Positions 11,970-18,172 of a stretch of 20,138 bases of DNA are shown piece by piece (position 1 is the stretch's first letter; each line of letters starts with the position of its first letter). The position numbers were made by a program, and so were the translations under genes. Location of the stretch: IMG/VR virus record IMGVR_UViG_3300042485_004773, positions 1 to 20,138 of that record. One strand, 5' to 3'. Under the pieces are notes generated by a model that saw only the letters and a list, made by a program, of their open reading frames with translations, searched no databases and was not told where the DNA came from. Source of the DNA: a virus.

Positions 11970-12416
11970 ATGTCGCGCATGACGCCGCGCGCCCGGCTGG
12001 AGCAGCGCCTGATCGCCGAGGGCAAGCTGGCTCCGCGCGACACGAAGACGCCTGCCCCGCTCAAGGGCAAGGATCGCCTGTTCGCGCTGGGCCGCCTGAA
12101 GACGGGCGAGAAGAACAAGTCAGAGCAGCGCTTCGAAGACGAGATCCTGCGCCCCGGCATGATGGCAGGCGATATCCTCTGGTACCGCTTCGAGGGCATC
12201 AAGCTGCGCCTGGCCGATAACACCTTCCTGACCGTTGATTTCGCGGTCATGGGTGCCAACAGCATCATCACGATGATCGACGTCAAGGGCAGCGAAGCCG
12301 TCATCCAGGAAGACGCGCGCGTGAAGATGAAGGTCGCCGCCGAAGCCTATCCCTTCCGGTTCCAGTTCGCGTTCCCCGGCAAGGCCGGCTGGACCTATGA
12401 GGATGTTGGGGCATGA
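11970..12416 (+). CDS. DUF1064-type, PD-(D/E)XK nuclease-like protein
   Basis: 148 residues from the ATG at 11970, with GGAG 9 nt upstream; an in-frame ATG at 11925 would extend it by 15 residues without a ribosome site. The core reads NKSEQRFEDEILRPGMMAGD, then YRFEGIKLRL, then FLTVDFAVM, then ITMIDVKGSEAV and later VKMKVAAEAYPFRFQF. Asp90 (VDF) and Asp104-x-Lys106 (IDVKG), preceded by acidic residues near 55-58, fit a PD-(D/E)XK nuclease site. Related phage proteins are thought to act on replication or recombination intermediates. It couples to the replication initiator by an ATGA overlap, which supports a replication role. Confidence 0.82.
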   Translation: MSRMTPRARLEQRLIAEGKLAPRDTKTPAPLKGKDRLFALGRLKTGEKNKSEQRFEDEILRPGMMAGDILWYRFEGIKLRLADNTFLTVDFAVMGANSIITMIDVKGSEAVIQEDARVKMKVAAEAYPFRFQFAFPGKAGWTYEDVGA

Positions 12417-13471
12417 GCTGGGAGGCTGAGAACTGGGCGCGCCAGCAGCGCACCGGCGACCCCGTCACCAAGGCGGTGCTGGTCGGCATCGCGAACTGGA
12501 TGAACCCCAAGGGCGACGAGTGCCAGGTGTCGATGCGCCGGCTTGCGGACGAGGTCGAAATCTCGGTCCGCACCGCGCAGCGCCATGTCCAGCGCCTCGC
12601 AGAGCTGGGCTTTATCGTGAAGTCCGACGCGGTGCGCAGTGACGGCGGACAGGGCTGGAACAGCTTCAAATTCCCCGGCTACAAGCCGCCCCGCGTCAGC
12701 CATGTTGAACCGCCTGCGAAGGTCGATAACCCCCATGACAATTTGACAGGGGGGGAGGGTGACAAATTGACACCCCCCCATGACAAATTGACACCCTCCC
12801 CCGCGACAGATTGTCATGGGGAGGGTGACACAGCTGTGTCAGGGGAAGGATCTGATAAGGATAATAATATCCCCCCTATAGCCCCCCAGGGGGCAAAAGA
12901 CCCTGCCGAGAAGCGAAATCGGGGAAGTCGGATTCCGGCGGACTGGAAACCGCCAGCGCTCACCGACCTCCCGCCTGCTGCCATGGCCAAGGCTCGCCAA
13001 TGGCCTGCCGGCGCCTACGAGGCCGAGGCAGAAGCGTTTCTGAACTTCTGGCTGGCTGAGGCGAGCGGCCGCGCCTGCAAGCTCGACTGGGACAAGGCCT
13101 GGTGTACCTGGATCAACCGATCGACGGGGCAAATCCTGCGCGATGCCCGCTCCGGCGTCCAGCACAGCGCGCCGTCGTCCACGCCCCGCCCTGCCCTGCC
13201 TGCCAAGGCCCACGATACCAGCCGTGAGAACGGCGCGGCGGCGAAGATCCGCACGCTGGTCAAAGCGAAGATCGGCGATCAGCAATATGACCGCTGGGTC
13301 GCGCCGTCCCGGCTCGACATCGATGCCGGCACGATGACGGCCGTGGCGGTCAGCAGCTTCGCCAGCAATTATCTGCGCGACAATTTCGCCAACGACCTGG
13401 CGCAGGCGATGCACGCGGTGCTCGGCCCCGACGCCGAACTGCGCTTCGCCAATGAACAGCCACCGGCGTGA
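12413..13471 (+). CDS. Phage replication initiator: winged helix plus DnaA-N-like domain
   Basis: 352 residues. Residues 15-90 form a replication-type winged helix: VTKAVLVGIANWMNPKGDEC, then QVSMRRLADEVEISVRTAQRH, then VQRLAELGFIVK. Residues 105-145 are a repetitive linker (HDNLT, DKLTPPHDKLTPSP) encoded by the iterons. Residues 175-235 carry the DWKPP ... FLNFWLAEASGRACKLDW ... WINR pattern common to phage replication proteins. The C-terminus (275-340) resembles DnaA domain I or its relatives in replication proteins: AAKIRTLVKAKIGDQQYDRW, then LDIDAGTMTAVAVSSFASNY and LRDNFANDLAQAM. It would bind the intragenic origin and recruit host helicase machinery. The start has an ATGA overlap with the nuclease-like gene. 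Confidence 0.87.
   Translation: MSWEAENWARQQRTGDPVTKAVLVGIANWMNPKGDECQVSMRRLADEVEISVRTAQRHVQRLAELGFIVKSDAVRSDGGQGWNSFKFPGYKPPRVSHVEPPAKVDNPHDNLTGGEGDKLTPPHDKLTPSPATDCHGEGDTAVSGEGSDKDNNIPPIAPQGAKDPAEKRNRGSRIPADWKPPALTDLPPAAMAKARQWPAGAYEAEAEAFLNFWLAEASGRACKLDWDKAWCTWINRSTGQILRDARSGVQHSAPSSTPRPALPAKAHDTSRENGAAAKIRTLVKAKIGDQQYDRWVAPSRLDIDAGTMTAVAVSSFASNYLRDNFANDLAQAMHAVLGPDAELRFANEQPPA
12736..12816 (+). repeat. Iterons of a probable phage origin
   Basis: Direct 13-bp repeats: TGACAATTTGACA (12736-12748), TGACAAATTGACA (12760-12772), the same again (12781-12793), and a degenerate CGACAGATTGTCA (12804-12816, 10 of 13). The start-to-start steps are 24, 21 and 23 bp, about two helical turns. G- and C-runs separate them. 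They lie inside the initiator gene, as in lambda O. Confidence 0.8.
12826..12841. repeat. 16-bp perfect palindrome beside the iterons
   Basis: TGACACAGCTGTGTCA reads the same on both strands. It starts with the same TGACA element as the iterons, so it may be an inverted initiator site. Confidence 0.7.
12845..12882. other. A+T-rich patch, candidate unwinding element
   Basis: A stretch with GATAAGGATAATAATAT and CTATAG directly follows the iterons and palindrome. It is markedly A+T-rich for this G+C-rich region, and G- and C-runs bound it. It could be the DNA unwinding element of the origin. Confidence 0.5.
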
Positions 13472-13514
13472 GCCCGCCGGAAAACATGATCAACATCAAC
13501 GAGGAGCGACCAAC

Positions 13515-13802
13515 ATGACCGAAGATGACAGCTTCAAAGTGGAGCTTGAGGAAGGTCGGGAGTTCACGTTCTGGTCGCATGACGGATACACGATGGATTT
13601 CCCGGTGACGGCGATGTCGATCCAAGTCTCGATGGATCATTGCCCTGGGTGGTACCGACGAACATTTGCGGTTGGGATTGTGCTGGGTTGGTTCGCCGCG
13701 GCAATAGCAGGCCTGTTCGATTACGACACATGGAGCTGGGAGTGGAGCCGTTCTGCTGGCTTCAAGGCCTTCCGTTTTGAGAAGCGCAAACGCGTTCCCT
13801 GA
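13515..13802 (+). CDS. Small phage protein, possible single membrane segment
   Basis: 95 residues from the ATG at 13515, with GAGGAG 8 nt upstream. An acidic N-terminus (MTEDDSFKVELEEGREFTFW) precedes SHDGYTMDFPVTAMSIQVSM and CPGWYRR. A hydrophobic segment TFAVGIVLGWFAAAIAGLF is followed by a Trp-rich and then basic tail (WSWEWSRSAGFKAFRFEKRK). One transmembrane helix is likely. The codon use looks less G+C-rich than its neighbours. No family recognised. Confidence 0.75.
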   Translation: MTEDDSFKVELEEGREFTFWSHDGYTMDFPVTAMSIQVSMDHCPGWYRRTFAVGIVLGWFAAAIAGLFDYDTWSWEWSRSAGFKAFRFEKRKRVP

Positions 13803-13848
13803 TGGCGAGCGCTCAGATGTCACCAGCTTGAACGGAACGGGGGATGGA

Positions 13849-14001
13849 ATGAGGAATGACCAGTTGGAGCTGTCCGTTGCCCACCGGATCAACCGCAAGC
13901 TCTGGCCGTTCGGCGCGCCGGTGAAGCGGGTGACGCTGGCAGAGCTGCGCGCCCGCGAGCGCTCGACCAATCGGAAGCTGAAGCAGATGGGGGGAATATG
14001 A
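13849..14001 (+). CDS. Very small basic phage protein
   Basis: 50 residues, basic and helical: MRNDQLELSVAHRINRKLWP, then FGAPVKRVTLAELRARERST, then NRKLKQMGG. GGGGGA lies just before the ATG. It ends in an ATGA overlap with the next gene, which supports the reading. It may bind nucleic acid, but no family is recognised. Confidence 0.65.
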   Translation: MRNDQLELSVAHRINRKLWPFGAPVKRVTLAELRARERSTNRKLKQMGGI

Positions 14002-14447
14002 TCAGACAGCCAAAGCCGGGCCGCACGCTCAACGATCGCGAGGAAATCCTGATGGGGATCATCCGCGAATGCACCGAGGCGGCCTTGCCCATCCCGACGA
14101 TCGACAGCATCGCCGAGAAGCTGGACGTCGCGCTGGGCGGCACCGTGCCCGAGATGTTCCGCCGGCTGCAGGACATGGGGCTGATCATCAACGAGCCGTT
14201 CCAGCGCGGCCGCCGCGTTTGCCTCGTTGAAACCGGCAAATGGTCGGCCGCGCCGCTCAACACCGCGCCGCACTGGCGCACGCGCCCCAAGAAGGTGCCG
14301 GCGCCCGCGCCGGTCGCCATCCGCACCCGCCGCCCCGACATCGCCGCCGAGATCTTCACCGAGGCCGCGCGCCTGGGCAAGCCGGCTGTCGAATATCTGG
14401 CGGACCTCGTCTTCATGGGCTGGGAGGCAGAAAAGAACCGTGTCTAA
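13998..14447 (+). CDS. Winged-helix-like phage protein before the terminase genes
   Basis: 149 residues. Residues 10-80 look like a winged helix: TLNDREEILMGIIRECTEAA, then IPTIDSIAEKLDVALGGTVP, then EMFRRLQDMGLIINEPFQRG, then RRVCLVETGKW. The C-terminal part (DIAAEIFTEAARLGKPAVEY, LADLVFMGWEAEK) is helical. Such proteins often precede TerS in related phages and may regulate late genes; this is inferred from position. It overlaps the small upstream gene by ATGA and TerS by 8 nt. Confidence 0.8.
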   Translation: MIRQPKPGRTLNDREEILMGIIRECTEAALPIPTIDSIAEKLDVALGGTVPEMFRRLQDMGLIINEPFQRGRRVCLVETGKWSAAPLNTAPHWRTRPKKVPAPAPVAIRTRRPDIAAEIFTEAARLGKPAVEYLADLVFMGWEAEKNRV

Positions 14448-15144
14448 GCTCTCCGCGAAGCAGCGGCGCTTCGTTGACGAATATTTGATCGATCTCAACG
14501 CGTCGGCAGCAGCTCGGCGCGCGGGCTACAGCGTCAAATCCGCCTATTCCATTGGCGAAGAGAACCTGAGGAAACCTGAGATCAAGGCCGCAATCGAGGA
14601 AGCGCAGGCCGCGCTGAGCGAGCGCACCCAGATCACACAGGAGATGGTGCTACGCCGCTGGTGGGACATCGCGACCGCCGATCCCAACGAACTGATCCAG
14701 TATCGCCGCACCAACTGCCGGCACTGCCATGGCGAGGGATTCGCCTATCAATGGGTCGATCAGGCGGAATTCCAGAAGACGCTGGCCGCCGCGGCGGCCG
14801 TCGAGAATGCGACCTATGAATCGATGCCGACCGACGATGGCGGCTATGGCTTCAGCAAGAAGGCCGATCCGCACCCCGACTGCCCGATGTGTGGCGGCGA
14901 AGGGCGCGAGGATGTGTTCGCCCACGACACGCGCCATCTGCTCGGCGCCGCGCGCCTGCTCTATGCCGGCGTGAAGATCACGAAGGATGGCCTTGAGATC
15001 AAGATGAAGGATCAGGACAAGGCGCTGGAGAATGTCGCCCGGCACCTGGGCATGTTCAAGGACAAGGTCGAGCACGACATCACCGACGATCTCGCCGCCG
15101 CCATCATCGCCGGCAATGCCAGGGTGAACCGTGGCGCTGAGTGA
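14440..15144 (+). CDS. Terminase small subunit (TerS) with zinc-finger insert
   Basis: 234 residues from a GTG at 14440 that overlaps the upstream gene by 8 nt; GGGAGG lies 12 nt upstream. The N-terminal DNA-binding part is typical: LSAKQRRFVDEYLIDLNASA, then AARRAGYSVKSAYSIGEE, then LRKPEIKAAIEEA. An insert carries two cysteine pairs, CRHCHGEG (93, 96) and CPMCGGEG (148, 151), as in DnaJ-like zinc knuckles. The C-terminal part (LLGAARLLYAGVKI, KALENVARHLGMF) is helical. It recognises the pac or cos site and loads TerL. It overlaps TerL by 14 nt. Confidence 0.9.
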   Translation: MSKLSAKQRRFVDEYLIDLNASAAARRAGYSVKSAYSIGEENLRKPEIKAAIEEAQAALSERTQITQEMVLRRWWDIATADPNELIQYRRTNCRHCHGEGFAYQWVDQAEFQKTLAAAAAVENATYESMPTDDGGYGFSKKADPHPDCPMCGGEGREDVFAHDTRHLLGAARLLYAGVKITKDGLEIKMKDQDKALENVARHLGMFKDKVEHDITDDLAAAIIAGNARVNRGAE

Positions 15145-16627
15145 CCGCATCGCGCTAGCCGAGCGGATCGGCGAGTTTCGCTATTCTCCCCTCGATCATG
15201 CCCGCTTCGCCTATCCCTGGGAAACGGAGGCAATGCCCGCCTCGGGTCCGCGTACCTGGCAGGCCGAAGTGTTCCAGCAGATCGAGGAGCATCTCGCCAA
15301 CCCGGAGACGCGGCACGCGCCCTGCCGCATCGCCGTCGCGTCCGGCCACGGCATCGGCAAGTCGGCCGGCATCTCCATGATCAACAAGTGGGCGCTCGAC
15401 ACCTGTGTCGACACCCGCATTGTCATCACCGCCAACACCGAGGGCCAGCTCCTCACCAAGACAGGGCCGGAGCTCGCGAAGTGGGCGCAGCTGGCGGTCA
15501 CCGGCGACTGGTTCAAGGTCAACGCCACCAGCATCGTGTCGACCATGGGCGATCGGTCCAAGTCCTGGCGCACCGACCTTGTCACCTGGTCGGCAAACAA
15601 CACCGAGGCCTTCGCCGGCCTGCACAATCAGGGCAAGCGCATCGTCCTGATCTTCGACGAGGCGTCGGGCATCATCAACAAGGTGTGGGAGGTGGCGCTC
15701 GGCGCGCTCACCGACGAGGACACCGAGATCCTGTGGCTGGCCTTCGGCAACCCGACGCTCAACACCGGCTCGTTTCGTGACTGCTATGGCAAGAGCCGTA
15801 ACATGTGGAAGACGCGGCAGATCGATAGCCGCAATGTCGAGGGCACCAACAAGAAATATCTCGACGAGCTGGTCACCACATACGGCGCGGACAGCGATAT
15901 CGTGAAGGTCCGCGTGCGCGGCATGTTCCCCTCCGCCTCGTCGATGCAGTTCATCGGCATGGACCTGGTCGAGCAGGCACAGAAGCGCGAGGTGGAAGCC
16001 ATGCGGTCCGATCCGCTGATCTATGGTGTGGACTGCGCGCGGTTCGGTGACGATCACAGCACGCTCGCCAAGCGCTGCGGCCGCGATGCCCGGTCCCGCC
16101 CCTGGCTGCGCTGGTATGGCGCCGATACGATGAAGGTCGCCGGCGACATCGCGACAGAGGCGATGCGCGAGCATCCTGACGCGATCTTCGTCGACGTCGG
16201 CAACATGGGCGCCGGCGTGGTCGATCGCCTCCGCCAGCTGCTGCCCGACATGCTGATCATCGAGGTCAACTTCGGGGGCAAGGGGCGCGATGCCGTCTGG
16301 GCCAATGGCGTTCGCGTGAAGACGGCGAACAAGCGCACCGAGATATGGACGTCCATGCGGTCATGGCTGGAGCATGGCGCGATCCCCGACGATCAGGGCC
16401 TGTCCGACGATCTCACCGGGCCGGAATATGGCTATGATGAGGAACAGCGGCTGGCGCTGGAGAAGAAGAAGCACATGAAGGCGCGCGGCCTGCCCTCGCC
16501 TGACGATGGTGACGCGCTGGCCACGACGTTCGCCGAGCCGGTCGCGCCGCGCTCGGTGCCTGGGTACATGAACCCCGAGAATTACGGCCGGTCGCGCGGG
16601 GGCGATCGCTATGCGGAGTTGGATTGA
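15131..16627 (+). CDS. Terminase large subunit (TerL)
   Basis: 498 residues from a GTG at 15131, with AGGGTG 4 nt upstream. It packages DNA into proheads using ATP and cuts it. Walker A is SGHGIGKS (71-78), Walker B is IVLIFDE (171-177) followed by ASG, and the coupling motif is WLAFGNPT (202-209). The nuclease domain shows GVDCARFGDDHS (Asp301) and a later FVDVGNMGAGVVD. Its length is normal. It sits directly after TerS and is followed by accessory genes, not by the connector. Confidence 0.95.
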   Translation: MALSDRIALAERIGEFRYSPLDHARFAYPWETEAMPASGPRTWQAEVFQQIEEHLANPETRHAPCRIAVASGHGIGKSAGISMINKWALDTCVDTRIVITANTEGQLLTKTGPELAKWAQLAVTGDWFKVNATSIVSTMGDRSKSWRTDLVTWSANNTEAFAGLHNQGKRIVLIFDEASGIINKVWEVALGALTDEDTEILWLAFGNPTLNTGSFRDCYGKSRNMWKTRQIDSRNVEGTNKKYLDELVTTYGADSDIVKVRVRGMFPSASSMQFIGMDLVEQAQKREVEAMRSDPLIYGVDCARFGDDHSTLAKRCGRDARSRPWLRWYGADTMKVAGDIATEAMREHPDAIFVDVGNMGAGVVDRLRQLLPDMLIIEVNFGGKGRDAVWANGVRVKTANKRTEIWTSMRSWLEHGAIPDDQGLSDDLTGPEYGYDEEQRLALEKKKHMKARGLPSPDDGDALATTFAEPVAPRSVPGYMNPENYGRSRGGDRYAELD

Positions 16628-16863
16628 TGACAGAGGAAGACATGGAAACGGTAGTATCTGTTCACGACCGGGAGATCGGTGAATGGAAGCTGGTCGAGTT
16701 TGCATGGAACAATCACCATGCTTTGCGTTCCTGCGGACAGGTTGCGACCTTCAACGACAAGGAAGATGCGCGCCGGCATGTGAAGAAAATGGCCATGCAA
16801 GCTGCGCTCGCGCACGCTGCGACCAAAGCGTTCCCGCCCGTCGATCGTGCGGATCTCGATTGA
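16627..16863 (+). CDS. Small phage protein of unknown function
   Basis: 78 residues from the ATG at 16627, coupled to TerL by a TGATG overlap. It begins TEEDMETVVSVHDREIGEWK and has a helical end (KEDARRHVKKMAMQAALAHA). No family recognised. It is less G+C-rich than TerL and is the first of the accessory genes between TerL and the connector. Confidence 0.75.
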   Translation: MTEEDMETVVSVHDREIGEWKLVEFAWNNHHALRSCGQVATFNDKEDARRHVKKMAMQAALAHAATKAFPPVDRADLD

Positions 16864-17303
16864 TGCGCAGCAGCGATGAGCGCGCGGGCCTGCCTGAGGT
16901 CAAATGGGAAAAGGTCGAGTTGACCGATGTTCGTGACGTCGGCGGAGGCGTGAAGGTGGGCTTGTACAATGGCGCGCCTGTCGTGATTCATCCCGCCGCG
17001 CCGGTAAAGGCGAAGGCGCTGGTTGTGCCGCCGCATAAGGCGGGCTTTACCCTTCACCATAACGATCACTATGCCAACTATTGGACCGCGGAAGAGGCTA
17101 TTACGGACGGCCAAGGCGGCTGGTATGGTGACGATGACAACTGGGTCAGCCTCGAAGAGAAGGCGAAGGCCTGCGCGACCAACGAGATATGGACCGCGCA
17201 ATGGTATCCCGAAACGCCGATTGGCTTTTGCTTGCTGCACGCGTCGACGCTGGAAGCCCTGAACATCGGCCTGAGTGCGGTCGATTCAACCGACGCCCCC
17301 TAG
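16863..17303 (+). CDS. Phage protein of unknown function
   Basis: 146 residues, coupled to the upstream gene by a TGATG overlap. Strand-rich N-terminal half (VKWEKVELTDVRDVGGGVKV, GLYNGAPVVIHPAA), then Trp/Tyr-rich segments (HHNDHYANYWTAEEAITDGQ, WYGDDDNWVSLEEKAKACAT) and IWTAQWYPETPIGF. It may be a small soluble enzyme-like or binding domain, but no motif was identified. Confidence 0.75.
   Translation: MRSSDERAGLPEVKWEKVELTDVRDVGGGVKVGLYNGAPVVIHPAAPVKAKALVVPPHKAGFTLHHNDHYANYWTAEEAITDGQGGWYGDDDNWVSLEEKAKACATNEIWTAQWYPETPIGFCLLHASTLEALNIGLSAVDSTDAP
17280..17291 (+). repeat. 12-bp direct repeat, copy 1
   Basis: GTCGATTCAACC, identical to 17915-17926. It lies at the 3' end of the upstream gene and marks the left side of a 635-bp step that holds two small genes and a terminator. 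Confidence 0.6.
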
Positions 17304-17356
17304 CGCCCACACCATCGGCACCGTGATCGATATCACCCACGGATAAGGAGAACCCC

Positions 17357-17569
17357 ATGAAGCGCTTCTTCACGATCTTCGCCCTGCTCGCCGTCTCCGC
17401 CTGCACCGGGCTGCTCGCGTTCGCGTCCGCTTCCATTGCCGCCGTCGATCGAACGATGGACTTCGCCTTCAACCTGATCCCCGACATGATCGGCAACAAG
17501 GCACGTTTCGTTCTCGACAATGGCCATCCGCGTTCGCCGCTGGCATCGTTGCGCGCCGGCCTGGCCTGA
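17357..17569 (+). CDS. Small exported or membrane-anchored protein, lipobox-like
   Basis: 70 residues. The N-terminus MKRFFTIFALLAVSAC has a basic start, a hydrophobic core and a lipobox-like VSAC with Cys16, so it may be a lipoprotein. Hydrophobicity continues to about residue 30 (TGLLAFASASIAAV), so a simple signal anchor is also possible. The rest is short (MDFAFNLIPDMIGNKARFVL). AGGAG lies 6 nt before the ATG. A rho-independent terminator follows within 25 nt, suggesting a separately controlled unit of the moron type. Function unknown. Confidence 0.78.
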   Translation: MKRFFTIFALLAVSACTGLLAFASASIAAVDRTMDFAFNLIPDMIGNKARFVLDNGHPRSPLASLRAGLA

Positions 17570-17592
17570 CGCGAGCGCCGGATTGACTATGC

Positions 17593-17619
17593 GGGCGGCC
17601 AGCGATGGCCGCCCTTTTT
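17593..17619 (+). terminator. Rho-independent terminator
   Basis: GGGCGGCCA, loop GCGA, TGGCCGCCC, then TTTTT: a 9-bp perfect stem with a 4-nt loop. It ends the small exported-protein gene in the middle of the late region. Confidence 0.92.
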
Positions 17620-17645
17620 GATGGCGCGGATCGTCGGGCGGGATC

Positions 17646-17891
17646 ATGATGAACCCTCCACTTTGGAGACGATTCTTGGAACATGCACCGCTGACGCAGC
17701 AACATATCGATTTTCTCAACAATGCGGAGAACGGCCCCATCGAACTCTCGACCATCGACAAGATGGACCAAGGCCTTGAGCTCGAATTTCTTGCGGATGC
17801 CGGCTATCTACTGTGTGAGCAAACCTATGTAGATCCGGTTCCGGCCAATAATCGGTACCGCTGGACGCGCACCGACAAGCCGATCCCGTAA
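17646..17891 (+). CDS. Small phage protein of unknown function
   Basis: 81 residues from the ATG at 17646; a second ATG follows directly at 17649. The sequence has HIDFLNNAENGPIELSTIDK, then GLELEFLADAGYLLCEQTYV, then NRYRWTRTDKP. The latter two resemble a degenerate winged helix (recognition helix plus wing), but this is weak. It is relatively A+T-rich. It sits downstream of a strong terminator and so needs its own promoter or antitermination; no promoter was recognised. Confidence 0.65.
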   Translation: MMNPPLWRRFLEHAPLTQQHIDFLNNAENGPIELSTIDKMDQGLELEFLADAGYLLCEQTYVDPVPANNRYRWTRTDKPIP

Positions 17892-17914
17892 CTCTCACCG
17901 CTTGGGGCGGGGCC

Positions 17915-17926
17915 GTCGATTCAACC
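17915..17926 (+). repeat. 12-bp direct repeat, copy 2
   Basis: GTCGATTCAACC, identical to 17280-17291. It lies between the small gene at 17646-17891 and the ATT-start gene. Confidence 0.6.
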
Positions 17927-17977
17927 CGATAGCCCTGCCCCATATCCCTGCTCCCGCAACCCAGCGGGAGACAGGCC

Positions 17978-18172
17978 ATTTGCACATCCACCCCCGACGT
18001 TCCGACCGTCCCGGAGCGCCAGTCCGTGCAGCTGCCCGACGAGGGCGCTGATCCCGTAGCCGATCGCGATGCGCGTCGTCGGCGCCGCGCAACCATCGCT
18101 GGCATGATGACCAGCCCCTCCGGTGCGCTGGGTTCCGCCAACACATCGGCGACCTCGGGCACGCTCGGCTGA
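17978..18172 (+). CDS. Small Cys-initial virion-region protein with ATT start
   Basis: 64 residues if translation starts at ATT 17978. GGGAG lies exactly 7 nt upstream (17966-17970). In frame, a stop at 17930 closes the region and no ATG, GTG or TTG precedes the conserved part. The product is (M)CTSTPDVPTVPERQSVQL, then PDEGADPVADRDARRRRRAT, then SPSGALGSANTSATSGTLG. This matches a small protein usually found before podovirus connectors: initial Cys, Pro-rich start, an Arg-run helix and a Gly/Ser/Thr-rich end in TLG. The stop overlaps the connector start (TGATG), the usual coupling. Its role in the virion is not known. Confidence 0.75.
   Translation: MCTSTPDVPTVPERQSVQLPDEGADPVADRDARRRRRATIAGMMTSPSGALGSANTSATSGTLG

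Noticed and set aside
12725-12850. CRISPR-like array from the regular repeats
   Set aside because: The repeats are 13 bp with 8-11 bp of G/C-run between them, lie within an open reading frame, and have no cas genes nearby. Iterons explain them better.
13350-14498. 382-codon minus-strand frame opposite the replication and late genes
   Set aside because: It crosses several rightward genes with good starts. The product has no domain and there is no promoter for it.
15155-16174. Minus-strand frame opposite TerL
   Set aside because: Mirror of the TerL coding sequence; no domain and no start signals.
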